A DNA stretch of 7,027 nt from Planctomycetaceae bacterium (GCA_027000105.1 JALTOP010000100.1:1-7027), one strand, 5' to 3'. Positions 1 through 6,910 are shown, counted from the stretch's first letter. Notes: generated from the sequence alone by a model not told the origin. Numbers and translations are program-made.

Positions 1-1445
1 ACCGTTTTGGGATGAGTGCTGTCCGCCATCACTCCTGCATTGGGAAAACGGTGCGGGCGGGCATCGGTGAGATGGCTCCAGAAAATCCCTGCGACCGGTT
101 GCTTGGCCAGCAACATCGGCACGAACGTCATCACCCAGTCACTTTGAGCCTGTTCTGTCCACTCGTCTTTCCACTGCAAATGGTCCACTTCGACGGCCAG
201 CGACGCCAGAGGATCTTTCTCGCCGCTGGAAGGACAGGCAATTGTGACATGCAACGGAACGCCAAATGCTCCCCAAGTGTCCAGCAATTTTGAAAATCGA
301 AGCAGACGCCGGGCGTCATGATGTCCCGGTGCGTAACCGATTGCCAACTCCAAATTGATGCCGGACAGCCCTGCTCCGGAACGCAGGAGGGCATCAACGA
401 GATGCCAGGGGCTAAGGCGATGTTTGCCTTTCGATTGATAGTCGCCCCAAGGGTGGGCAACCCGGATGAAAATCTGGCTGTCTTCATCAACCTGATGAGC
501 AACATCGATAACACGGGCCGTCATGGCCAGTATGTTTTCTTCGGTGTATCCAAACAGGCCACCGGTATTCATACGGGCGGCTACTTCCCAAATACGAATT
601 TTCCCCAAATATTGGGAAATCACCGTTTCTACATAGTCACTGAGAAAACTTTGCAGATTGAGGATATCGTGCTTCCAGTTGGCCAGCCATTCAGGCAAAC
701 CGTTTTGATCAAAGCCGAGCAATGGGCCTCCCTTGAGAAGCAGTTTGTTTTCGATTGCCCAATCTACCTGCTGGTCATACCGCTCCCAGTCGTAGTGCCC
801 CTCGGAAGATTCAATCGCTTTCCAATCGAGAGAAATACAGGCCGCGTTGAAAGCATCGCAATAGTTATCGGGAATTTCAGAAAGGGAGACCGGGCCAAGG
901 TCGCAGCCGAACATCGCGGGAATGTGCGAAGCCCGTTGACGTCTGACGTGCATTCGTTGCTCAATGTAGGAGTTCGCCAGGATATCTTCTGCACGACAGA
1001 TTTTTTCCAATGCGATGTTCGCCAGTTCCGTTGCCTGGGAAGAATTTTCCTGATTGAAGCAGGCGGCCAAGAAATCCTTGTAGGCCTGTTGCTGCAACTG
1101 GTCGTACTGCTGCGGAATGAGCATTCCCGCATGTGACCAGACCGCATGCTGTTCGCGCATTTCACAAAGTTGCCCACGGGCCAGTTCAACCGCCAGTATG
1201 TAGGGAGTATCCCGTTCGAGAAGCGAGCAGGTTCTCAAAACAGGACGCCCGAAACCTTCAACAGGCCAGGCAATGTTCAGCTTGCCACTATCTGAGCATG
1301 GGCGAATACACTGTAATTCCTGAAAATGAATCTCTATCCGTCCAGGAAATGCAGCTCCATCAAAATTGGTCAGAAACGCCTGTTCCCAATGCGCACGATT
1401 TTCGGCCACATTCATCGAGCCGAGATCAAAACGCATCATTCCCAT
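1..1445 (-). CDS. GH10-like TIM-barrel protein, catalytic residues apparently lost (3' end outside window)
   Basis: Reading the minus strand from ATG 1445-1443 gives 481 codons with no stop before the window edge, so the C-terminus is missing. ATG 1445 is the only usual start in the open frame (upstream stop at 1623-1625), and AGGATGG (1453-1459) lies 7 nt before it. Residues 1-80 look beta-rich. Residues 81-170 look helical (PYILAVELARG at 81-91). From about 175 the order of motifs follows glycoside hydrolase family 10: FNAACISLDWKAIE (199-212), a D/W-rich helix, LPEWL (250-254), IRIWEVAAR (283-291), GVPLHVTIACP (395-405) and GIFWSHLTD (453-461). The family's acid/base Glu in WDVVNE aligns with Arg291 and the nucleophile Glu in TELD with Ile402, so xylanase activity is doubtful. 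There is no signal peptide, so it is probably cytoplasmic. I recall similar proteins annotated as endo-1,4-beta-xylanase in planctomycetes. The true role is unknown; the fold assignment is fairly secure. Confidence 0.8.
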   Translation of the reverse strand, partial: MGMMRFDLGSMNVAENRAHWEQAFLTNFDGAAFPGRIEIHFQELQCIRPCSDSGKLNIAWPVEGFGRPVLRTCSLLERDTPYILAVELARGQLCEMREQHAVWSHAGMLIPQQYDQLQQQAYKDFLAACFNQENSSQATELANIALEKICRAEDILANSYIEQRMHVRRQRASHIPAMFGCDLGPVSLSEIPDNYCDAFNAACISLDWKAIESSEGHYDWERYDQQVDWAIENKLLLKGGPLLGFDQNGLPEWLANWKHDILNLQSFLSDYVETVISQYLGKIRIWEVAARMNTGGLFGYTEENILAMTARVIDVAHQVDEDSQIFIRVAHPWGDYQSKGKHRLSPWHLVDALLRSGAGLSGINLELAIGYAPGHHDARRLLRFSKLLDTWGAFGVPLHVTIACPSSGEKDPLASLAVEVDHLQWKDEWTEQAQSDWVMTFVPMLLAKQPVAGIFWSHLTDARPHRFPNAGVMADSTHPKT

Positions 1446-1502
1446 AATGTCGCCATCCTGAACTGGAAAAATAAACCGGGACCGAGCAGGAAACAGATCG
1501 CC

Positions 1503-1531
1503 AGTGTAATCAGACGGTGTTGCATGTTCAA
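1503..1531 (-). promoter_or_regulatory. candidate sigma70-type promoter of the GH10-like gene
   Basis: On the minus strand TTGAAC (1531-1526) and TACACT (1508-1503) are separated by exactly 17 nt. Each matches the consensus hexamer at four of six positions. Transcription would start near 1496 and leave a leader of about 50 nt that contains the AGGATGG ribosome site. The match is only moderate and rests on sequence alone. Confidence 0.35.
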
Positions 1532-1621
1532 GAAGGGAGCCTGACGATACGATATACTTGAAAAGATCGCAGGCCCGGTGTGACCGATTCGGCCAACCGC
1601 CCGGAAATGGGAAGTGAATAT

Positions 1622-1649
1622 TTTACTCCCCGTACGTCTGGTCTATATT
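1622..1649 (+). promoter_or_regulatory. candidate sigma70-type promoter of purC
   Basis: TTTACT (1622-1627, four of six consensus matches) and TATATT (1644-1649, five of six) are separated by 16 nt. Transcription would begin near 1656, giving a leader of roughly 78 nt before the purC ATG at 1734. I see no clear purine-repressor operator or riboswitch fold in this leader. Confidence 0.35.
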
Positions 1650-1720
1650 GACCGCTCCGGACAGAATGGTTCCTCGTCCACAATTCAAGGTCGTCAGTTA
1701 CTCCCATCAGAATTACAAGC

Positions 1721-1726
1721 AGGAAA
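1721..1726 (+). promoter_or_regulatory. ribosome binding site that sets the purC start
   Basis: AGGAAA ends 7 nt before the ATG at 1734. This supports the internal ATG as the true start rather than the in-frame ATG at 1614, which would add 40 residues unlike any SAICAR synthase and would begin upstream of the candidate promoter. Confidence 0.6.
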
Positions 1727-1733
1727 CAAGAGC

Positions 1734-2618
1734 ATGCCAGCCGTGTTGGAAACCTCAATACCGTCTCTCACGAAAAGGGAGGGAAAAGTTCGGGATGTTT
1801 ATGATTTCGGTGATTCACTCCTGATTGTGGCTACCGACCGGATCAGTGCGTTCGATTGGATTCTCCCCAGCGGCATCCCGGATAAAGGCAAGATTCTCAC
1901 ACAATTGAGTCTGTTCTGGTTCAATCGGATCAATAGCAGGCATCATCTGATCTCAACCGATCCGACTGAATTGCCGCTACCTGCAGGCACTGATGTAAAA
2001 TTGCTGAGCGGACGCAGTATGGTTGTCAAAAAAACAAAAGTTCTTCCCGTTGAATGTGTTGTGCGTGGATATCTTGCCGGTTCCGGCTGGAAAGACTATC
2101 AGGAAACGGGACTGGTTTCCGGAATACAGTTACCTCCCGGCCTGCAGGAAAGCGAGCAACTTCCCGAACCGCTTTTCACTCCTTCCACCAAAGCAGAGGA
2201 AGGACATGACATGCCGATCTCTTTTGAGGATGTCTGTGACCAATTGGGAGAAGAAACGGCAACACTGCTGAAAAGAAAAAGTCTCGAGATTTACAACGAG
2301 GCGGCAACATACGCCCGTGATAAAGGAATCATTCTGGCGGATACCAAATTCGAATTCGGCGTTCTCGATAGCGGTGAAATCATTCTGATTGATGAGGTTC
2401 TTACCCCGGATAGCTCACGTTTCTGGCCGGCTGACGATTATGAAATTGGGCGATCCCAAATCTCGTTCGATAAACAGTATGTTCGCGAATGGTTGATGGG
2501 TACATCGTGGGACAGAAACTCCCCTCCGCCGGAATTGCCTGATGAGGTTATTAAAAACACACGGGCAAAGTACATTGAGGCTTATGAAACCCTGAGCGGT
2601 CAGAAGTTTTCTGTCTGA
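1734..2618 (+). CDS. purC: phosphoribosylaminoimidazole-succinocarboxamide synthase (SAICAR synthase)
   Basis: The 294-residue product joins aspartate to CAIR with ATP to make SAICAR, a step of de novo purine synthesis in the cytoplasm. Length and motifs fit the roughly 300-residue single-domain enzymes. The nucleotide-binding N-terminus has KREGKVRDVYDFGD (14-27) and ATDRISAFD (33-41). Then come PVECVVRGYLAGSGW (105-119), the substrate-site segment LPEPLFTPSTKAEEGHD (143-159), ADTKFEFG (202-209), IDEVLTPDSSRFW (219-231) and SFDKQYVREWL (244-254). The start at 1734 is chosen from the conserved N-terminus and the AGGAAA site. It is a lone pur gene, divergent from the GH10-like gene and convergent with the sdh cluster, so it is probably monocistronic. 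The reading frame is intact and no key motif is missing. Confidence 0.97.
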   Translation: MPAVLETSIPSLTKREGKVRDVYDFGDSLLIVATDRISAFDWILPSGIPDKGKILTQLSLFWFNRINSRHHLISTDPTELPLPAGTDVKLLSGRSMVVKKTKVLPVECVVRGYLAGSGWKDYQETGLVSGIQLPPGLQESEQLPEPLFTPSTKAEEGHDMPISFEDVCDQLGEETATLLKRKSLEIYNEAATYARDKGIILADTKFEFGVLDSGEIILIDEVLTPDSSRFWPADDYEIGRSQISFDKQYVREWLMGTSWDRNSPPPELPDEVIKNTRAKYIEAYETLSGQKFSV

Positions 2619-2745
2619 AGCTGTGTGTTGCCACCACCCCGTTCCATCGGAACAAACCGTCAAGCTGGGTCAATTCGACAAGGAGAACATCGTCCGGGTA
2701 AATAGTGGCATCCGCAAGTAAACAACTGCAACCACAAATAAACCT

Positions 2746-2763
2746 CCAGAGATGCCTGTCTGG
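2746..2763 (-). terminator. weak hairpin downstream of sdhB, possible terminator
   Basis: In the minus direction CCAGA and TCTGG pair around an 8-nt loop, followed by the T-rich stretch AGGTTTATTTG. The stem has only five pairs and the T run is broken, so it is a poor intrinsic terminator. It is listed because nothing better separates the convergent sdhB and purC genes; termination may be Rho-dependent. Confidence 0.2.
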
Positions 2764-2780
2764 ATCGTTGCCTGTCCGGA
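2753..2780 (+). repeat. short tandem direct repeat in the purC-sdhB convergent gap
   Basis: TGCCTGTCTGGA (2753-2764) and TGCCTGTCCGGA (2769-2780) match at 11 of 12 positions with a 16-nt period. A reverse-oriented GACAGG follows near 2814-2819. It lies in the 219-nt gap between the purC stop and the sdhB stop, where I see no gene. No function can be assigned. Confidence 0.4.
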
Positions 2781-2837
2781 ACTATTGTTACCACGCCCCT
2801 GCTACCGAAAGAAAGACAGGACGAAATACCGCCATCA

Positions 2838-3596
2838 TCATTTTTTCGATGTCAACGTGGCGGCGATGAACTCACGATTTAGCCGGGCGATGTTTTCAAC
2901 GCTGATACCAGCTGGACAGGCCGCCTCACACTCATTCGTGTTGGTACAGCCGCCGAAACCTTCCTTATCCATTTGGTTGAGCATGTTTTCCACGCGGGTA
3001 CTGCGTTCCGGCTGCCCTTGTGGAAGAAGTGCAAATTGAGAGACTTTCGCAGAGACAAATAGCATCGCAGAAGCATTTTTGCAGGCGGCAACGCAGGCAC
3101 CACAGCCGATACAGGTTGCCGCATCGAAAGAGTCATCTGCGTTCTGTTTAGGAATGATCGTTGTGTTCGCTTCCGGAGCATTGCCCGTATTGACGGAAAC
3201 GTAGCCACCCGCCTGCATGATGCGATCCAGGGCGGAGCGGTCAACCATCAAGTCCCGAATGACTGGAAAGGCACCGGCTCGCCACGGTTCGATCCAGATA
3301 TGATCTCCCTCTTTGAATTTTCGCATATGAAGCTGGCAGGCAGTTGTTTCGTGGTCTGGACCATGTGCCTGACCATTAATCATCAATCCACAACATCCAC
3401 ATATTCCCTCTCGGCAATCGTGCTCAAAAACAACCGGTTCTTCATTATTGGAAATGAGTTTTTCATTCAAAACATCCAGCATCTCCAAAAATGACATATG
3501 GGGCGAGACGCCATCAAGCTGATATGTCTTGAACGCGCCCTTTGTCTCCGGGCCATCCTGTCGCCAAATATGCAGAATAATTTTCATAGCAACCAT
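2838..3596 (-). CDS. sdhB: succinate dehydrogenase/fumarate reductase iron-sulfur subunit
   Basis: This 252-residue subunit passes electrons from the flavoprotein to the membrane quinone site. The N-terminal plant-type ferredoxin domain binds [2Fe-2S] through Cys61, Cys66, Cys69 and Cys87 (motif CREGICGCCG). The loop before Cys87 is longer (17 residues) than in E. coli SdhB (11), as in the Bacteroidetes-like subgroup. The C-terminal domain has CIGCGACVAAC (162-172) and CTNTNECEAACP (217-228). By family pattern Cys162, Cys165, Cys168 and Cys227 hold [4Fe-4S], and Cys172, Cys217 and Cys223 hold [3Fe-4S]. Cys68 is an extra cysteine. The start could be Met1 or Met4 (MKIILHIWRQ); neither has a clear Shine-Dalgarno sequence. 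It is the last gene of the cluster, 103 nt after sdhA. Confidence 0.96.
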   Translation of the reverse strand: MVAMKIILHIWRQDGPETKGAFKTYQLDGVSPHMSFLEMLDVLNEKLISNNEEPVVFEHDCREGICGCCGLMINGQAHGPDHETTACQLHMRKFKEGDHIWIEPWRAGAFPVIRDLMVDRSALDRIMQAGGYVSVNTGNAPEANTTIIPKQNADDSFDAATCIGCGACVAACKNASAMLFVSAKVSQFALLPQGQPERSTRVENMLNQMDKEGFGGCTNTNECEAACPAGISVENIARLNREFIAATLTSKK

Positions 3597-3699
3597 CTAT
3601 CGAGTAATTGTAAACAACTGGCAGTAAACCACCGGTAACAGACCGTTCAGAAATCAACCGGATCCGTCATTTCGCATCCAATTGCATCATGTCCCAGAT

Positions 3700-5616
3700 C
3701 TATTTGTAACTTCTTGTGGTCAACTCGACATTTTCAAATTTCAATTCTTCCTGATGTCGAATCGGTTCTTTGTCGTCTCCCTGATATTCCCAGGCGGCGA
3801 CGTGACAGAAGTGTTCATCGTCCCTTTTTGCCTCATTTTCCTCCGTTTGATATTCTTCACGGAAGTGCCCGCCGCACGACTCCTCTCTCGCCAGTGCGTC
3901 CCGGCACATCAGTTCGCCATACTCAAGGAAGTCCGCCACCCGTCCCGCTTTTTCCAGTTCCTGATTCAACTGATTGCCCCGGCCGGTCACATTGACGTTT
4001 TCCCAGTACGCCCAACGTAACGACCTGATCTCCTCTATTGCTTCTTTGAGCCCCTGGGCATTTCGGGCCATTCCACATTTATTCCACATGATTTTGCCAA
4101 GTTCGCGATGGAAACTGTCGACCGAGCGATTTCCCTTGATCGAAAGCAGTTTATCAATACGCCCTTGAACTTCCTGTTCAACAGCTTCGAACGCATCGTG
4201 GTCGGTTCCAATCTCGCCCGGTGTTGTCTGTGCCAGGTGATTTCCCACGGTGTACGGGGAGACGAAATATCCATCCGCCAGCCCCTGCATCAACGCGGAA
4301 GCTCCCAGGCGGTTTGCCCCGTGATCGGAAAAGTTCGCCTCCCCCAAAACAAAAAGACCCGGAATAGTCGATTCCAGATTGTAATCGACCCACAAGCCCC
4401 CCATTGTGTAATGGACAGCCGGATAAATTCTCATTGGGACCTCATACGGATCTTCGTCCGTAATTTTCTTGTACATATGGAACAGGTTCCCGTACTTGGC
4501 TTCGATCGCCTCTTTCCCCTGCTCCTCAATGGCTCGTTTGAAATCGAGATAGACGGCCATCCCGGTCTCTCCCACGCCATAACCTGCGTCACAACGATCT
4601 TTTGCGGCCCGGGAAGCAACATCGCGTGGCACCATGTTACCAAAGGCAGGATAGCGGCGTTCCAGATAGTAATCCCGATCCTCCTCGGGAATCTGTCCGG
4701 GCGGTCGTTTATCGTCCTTGTTTTTTGGAACCCAAACCCGTCCATCGTTTCGAAGCGATTCGCTCATCAAAGTCAACTTGGACTGATAATCGCCTGAAAC
4801 AGGGATACAGGTGGGGTGAATCTGGGTGAAACAGGGGTTGGCGAAAAATGCGCCCCGCTTGTGACACCGCCAGGCGGCAGTAACGTTGCACCCCATTGCA
4901 TTGGTAGACAGATAGTAGGCATTCCCGTACCCACCGGTGCAAACAAGAACCGCGTCTGCGGCATGTCTCTCCAACTCACCCGTTACCATATTTCTGGTGA
5001 TGATCCCGCGGGCAGCACCATCCGCGTTGACCAGATCAAGCATCTCCCTGCGAGGAAAAACTTTTACCTTGCCTTTTTTGACCTGCCGCATCAATGCGCT
5101 GTAAGCGCCGAGCAGCAACTGCTGGCCGGTTTGTCCCCGAGCATAGAAGGTTCGCGAGACCTGCGCCCCGCCGAACGTTCGGTTTGCCAGCAATCCACCA
5201 TATTCCCGGGCAAACGGAACCCCTTGCGCTACACATTGATCGATGATGTTGTTGGAAACTTCCGCCAACCGGTAGACGTTGGCTTCACGTGAGCGAAAAT
5301 CTCCTCCCTTGATCGTATCGTAGAATAGTCGCCAGACCGAGTCTCCGTCGTTGGGATAGTTTTTGGCGGCATTAATTCCCCCCTGAGCCGCAATACTGTG
5401 CGCTCGACGGGCGGAATCCTGATAACAAAACGCTTTGACGTTATATCCCATCTCTCCCAGAGAAGCGGCCGCGGCTGCTCCTGCCAGTCCGGTTCCAACG
5501 ACAATCACGTTATATTTTCGCTTGTTGTTGGGGGCAACAAGTTTAAGTTTGTTTTTGTGCTGAGTCCACTTATCGGCAAGTGGGCCATCCGGGACTTTGG
5601 ATTGTAAAACGGTCAT
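3700..5616 (-). CDS. sdhA: succinate dehydrogenase/fumarate reductase flavoprotein subunit
   Basis: The 638-residue catalytic subunit oxidises succinate to fumarate (or the reverse) on the cytoplasmic face. A 35-residue leader (MTVLQSKVPDGPLADKW) precedes the Rossmann fold GTGLAGAAAA (41-50), a feature of the non-classical long SdhA group. His73 in RAHSIAAQGG is the expected covalent FAD attachment residue. Active-site candidates are His267 (IHPTCIP), Arg331 (VPRDVASRA) and His403 (VHYTMGG). GEANFSDHGANRLGASAL (425-442) completes FAD binding. The C-terminal helical domain and charged tail are present, so the protein is full length. The start at 5616 fits family N-termini, although no clear Shine-Dalgarno sequence precedes it. 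It follows sdhC by 78 nt, and that gap holds a terminator-like hairpin. Direction of catalysis cannot be told from sequence. Confidence 0.97.
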   Translation of the reverse strand: MTVLQSKVPDGPLADKWTQHKNKLKLVAPNNKRKYNVIVVGTGLAGAAAAASLGEMGYNVKAFCYQDSARRAHSIAAQGGINAAKNYPNDGDSVWRLFYDTIKGGDFRSREANVYRLAEVSNNIIDQCVAQGVPFAREYGGLLANRTFGGAQVSRTFYARGQTGQQLLLGAYSALMRQVKKGKVKVFPRREMLDLVNADGAARGIITRNMVTGELERHAADAVLVCTGGYGNAYYLSTNAMGCNVTAAWRCHKRGAFFANPCFTQIHPTCIPVSGDYQSKLTLMSESLRNDGRVWVPKNKDDKRPPGQIPEEDRDYYLERRYPAFGNMVPRDVASRAAKDRCDAGYGVGETGMAVYLDFKRAIEEQGKEAIEAKYGNLFHMYKKITDEDPYEVPMRIYPAVHYTMGGLWVDYNLESTIPGLFVLGEANFSDHGANRLGASALMQGLADGYFVSPYTVGNHLAQTTPGEIGTDHDAFEAVEQEVQGRIDKLLSIKGNRSVDSFHRELGKIMWNKCGMARNAQGLKEAIEEIRSLRWAYWENVNVTGRGNQLNQELEKAGRVADFLEYGELMCRDALAREESCGGHFREEYQTEENEAKRDDEHFCHVAAWEYQGDDKEPIRHQEELKFENVELTTRSYK

Positions 5617-5656
5617 GATGACACAACGTCCAAAAGATAAAATGTGTAATTGCTAC

Positions 5657-5683
5657 TAAAAAAAGAGCTGTTTCCGACAGCAC
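5657..5683 (-). terminator. terminator-like hairpin with T7 tract between sdhC and sdhA
   Basis: In the minus direction, after the sdhC stop, GCTGT and ACAGC pair around the loop CGGAA, and two bases later comes TTTTTTT (plus-strand A run 5658-5664). The stem has five pairs, or a sixth G-C beyond a T-T mismatch, so it is short, but the position and uninterrupted T run are typical of an intrinsic terminator. Because sdhA and sdhB need the same complex partner, partial termination or attenuation is more likely than a full stop. Confidence 0.45.
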
Positions 5684-5694
5684 GTCCAACTCCC

Positions 5695-6531
5695 CTACTC
5701 CGCGGGAACCTCAATTGAGTTCCCATCCCCATAGGCAAACAGAACGGGAGTGGTCCGCCCCTGCAGAGCCAGGCGCAGATCGTTAGTTGTTTCGATAAAA
5801 GATTCTTCCTGATGTTGCGGATGAACCTCTTTTTTCGGAGAGGGCTTCGCCGTTTCGTAAGGGGATATCAGGGCGTAAATCGGAAAAATGGCAAATCCAC
5901 CTGCAACAATAACCGCGAAAACAGGCCCCAGCCGCCTGGTGAGCGGATCGTATTTGGGGTGTTTCAGGCCGAGTGTCTGGAACAGACTGGTCACACCATG
6001 CGAGAGATGCCAGCCAAGCATGATGACACCAACCAAATACGCGATGGCGGAAACCGGAGTTCTCATGATGACAAAAGCCTTGTCAAATGGTTCCAACCCT
6101 GCAATTTTGTCAGGCATCGTCAAATTCAGGGTGAAATCCCCCAAATGTAACAACATGAATGCCAGAACAAGGCCCCCTGAAAGCAGCATATTATTTTCGG
6201 GAGAGATTGCTCCGGGCAACTTGCGACCCGCAATCTTCGATTTTTTTACCGCGTACTGTTGTGGTCTGGCGTCAGTATTCTCCCGGCTCGTTTCCATTGC
6301 AATCCAGATGTGAACGACAAACAGAACAAGCAGGCCCGCTTCCGCCAAATGCACAAACCATTCCTGCGAATGCAAGGTATGTGCGTAGCCGTTATAGGCA
6401 TCAGGCCCAACAAGCATCAGCATGTTGCCTAACAGATGCACAACAAGAAACAGGCACAGCAAGGCCCCCGTGCATGCCATGAGCAACTTTTTACCAACCG
6501 AAGTTTTCAGTGCATCAACGACCCAATTCAT
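5695..6531 (-). CDS. sdhC: succinate dehydrogenase cytochrome b558-type membrane anchor subunit
   Basis: The 278-residue membrane subunit anchors SdhAB, binds two b hemes and carries the quinone site. Five hydrophobic segments lie near residues 16-40, 61-79, 116-136, 159-179 and 202-222. His32, His74, His129 and His175 (or His178, in GWHLSHG) sit in the first four, as expected for the heme ligands of B-type enzymes such as those of Bacillus and Wolinella. SLFQTLGLKHP (182-192) is a family hallmark. No sdhD accompanies it, as usual for this type. An odd feature is a polar tail of about 53 residues after the fifth segment (226-278); with five segments and a cytoplasmic N-terminus it would face the periplasmic side. 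The ATG at 6531 has no evident Shine-Dalgarno sequence. It is the first gene of the cluster and has a promoter about 55 nt upstream. Confidence 0.94.
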   Translation of the reverse strand: MNWVVDALKTSVGKKLLMACTGALLCLFLVVHLLGNMLMLVGPDAYNGYAHTLHSQEWFVHLAEAGLLVLFVVHIWIAMETSRENTDARPQQYAVKKSKIAGRKLPGAISPENNMLLSGGLVLAFMLLHLGDFTLNLTMPDKIAGLEPFDKAFVIMRTPVSAIAYLVGVIMLGWHLSHGVTSLFQTLGLKHPKYDPLTRRLGPVFAVIVAGGFAIFPIYALISPYETAKPSPKKEVHPQHQEESFIETTNDLRLALQGRTTPVLFAYGDGNSIEVPAE

Positions 6532-6586
6532 AATGGCCAGGGTCCAGAATTAAAGGTTAAAGCAAAAATGAAAGGAACGGACTGCG

Positions 6587-6614
6587 AGTATAGAACATTT
6601 CCAGATTCATGCAA
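6587..6614 (-). promoter_or_regulatory. candidate sigma70-type promoter of sdhCAB
   Basis: On the minus strand TTGCAT (6614-6609) and TATACT (6592-6587) are separated by 16 nt. The -10 matches consensus at five of six positions; the -35 matches at three. Transcription would start near 6580 and leave a pyrimidine-rich leader of about 48 nt before the sdhC ATG. This is the best promoter candidate in the gap between 6532 and the window edge. Confidence 0.45.
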
Positions 6615-6627
6615 TCGAGGCAAATTG

Positions 6628-6840
6628 TCACACCCGTAAAAAATGCAGAATGTTAGCTAACGCAAAAGGGAAAGATTGGGGAAGGTGGAATTGACAAGGC
6701 TGTTCAGAACTTCTTGAGTGAAACACCTGCTTATACTGATCGAGTTCCTCATTGGAATTCCCAATCAGGCCAATGACCGCGCACACAAAAGAAAGGAAAC
6801 CGCCCGGCATGGGCTGGTCTGTTCCGACCGCCGTAACCAT
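6628..6840 (-). CDS. doubtful small open frame, hypothetical protein
   Basis: ATG 6840 opens a 70-codon frame ending just upstream of the sdhC -35 box. The product has a short hydrophobic patch (FLSFVCAVIGLIG, about 15-27) followed by a polar stretch (NSNEELDQYKQ). The first two thirds use codons much like the neighbouring genes, while the last part looks random. No Shine-Dalgarno sequence precedes it, and I recognise no family. It may be a chance frame or part of a repeated sequence that continues to the right edge. Apart from the sites listed separately, I see nothing else coding in 6532-6840. Confidence 0.15.
   Translation of the reverse strand: MVTAVGTDQPMPGGFLSFVCAVIGLIGNSNEELDQYKQVFHSRSSEQPCQFHLPQSFPFALANILHFLRV
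6652..6661. promoter_or_regulatory. 10-bp perfect palindrome upstream of the sdhC promoter
   Basis: GTTAGCTAAC is a perfect palindrome lying 37 nt upstream of the proposed -35 box of sdhC. Its place suits an activator site, but only one copy is seen and no known regulator is implied. A 10-bp palindrome can occur by chance in a window this size. Confidence 0.2.
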
Positions 6841-6852
6841 AATGAGATTTTC

Positions 6853-6881
6853 AAAAGTTTGCGAGCCGTTCGTAAACTTTT
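6853..6881 (+). other. 13-pair hairpin with a 3-nt loop
   Basis: AAAAGTTT (6853-6860) and AAACTTTT (6874-6881) are perfect inverted repeats. The inner segments GCGAG and TTCGT extend the stem to 13 pairs around the loop CCG. Two of the inner pairs are G-T, which pair as G-U in a plus-strand RNA but become C-A mismatches in a minus-strand RNA. The fold is therefore stronger in plus-strand RNA. There is no plus-strand gene just upstream that it would terminate. Confidence 0.5.
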
Positions 6882-6890
6882 ACCGTTAGC

Positions 6891-6910
6891 CCGCATTTCT
6901 CACCATGCGG
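6891..6910. repeat. second inverted repeat, 6-bp arms
   Basis: CCGCAT (6891-6896) and ATGCGG (6905-6910) are perfect inverted repeats around an 8-nt loop. They begin 9 nt after the 13-pair hairpin, so the two form a tandem pair of stems. The right arm contains the ATG of the plus-strand edge frame. Confidence 0.4.

Noticed and set aside
318..1136. 272-codon plus-strand open frame
   Set aside because: It lies antisense to the GH10-like gene, whose frame carries recognisable family motifs. The plus product shows no family features and no ribosome site.
1436..1525. 29-codon minus frame with a hydrophobic, signal-like sequence overlapping the GH10-like start
   Set aside because: It could suggest a frameshifted signal peptide, but it begins inside the proposed promoter spacer and has no ribosome site. 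The GH10-like gene also has its own good start.
1614..1733. 40-residue N-terminal extension of PurC
   Set aside because: It would start upstream of the candidate promoter and has no family resemblance; the AGGAAA site and conserved N-terminus point to ATG 1734.
2641..2653. GTTCC-ATC-GGAAC hairpin after purC as terminator
   Set aside because: It has a five-pair stem with no T run after it; it is too weak to call.
4108..4797. 229-codon plus-strand open frame
   Set aside because: It is wholly antisense to sdhA, whose protein matches its family from end to end.
2838..6531. Missing sdhD as a sign of a broken operon
   Set aside because: Single-anchor b558 enzymes with five membrane segments and two hemes do not need SdhD; SdhC here has the expected four histidines.
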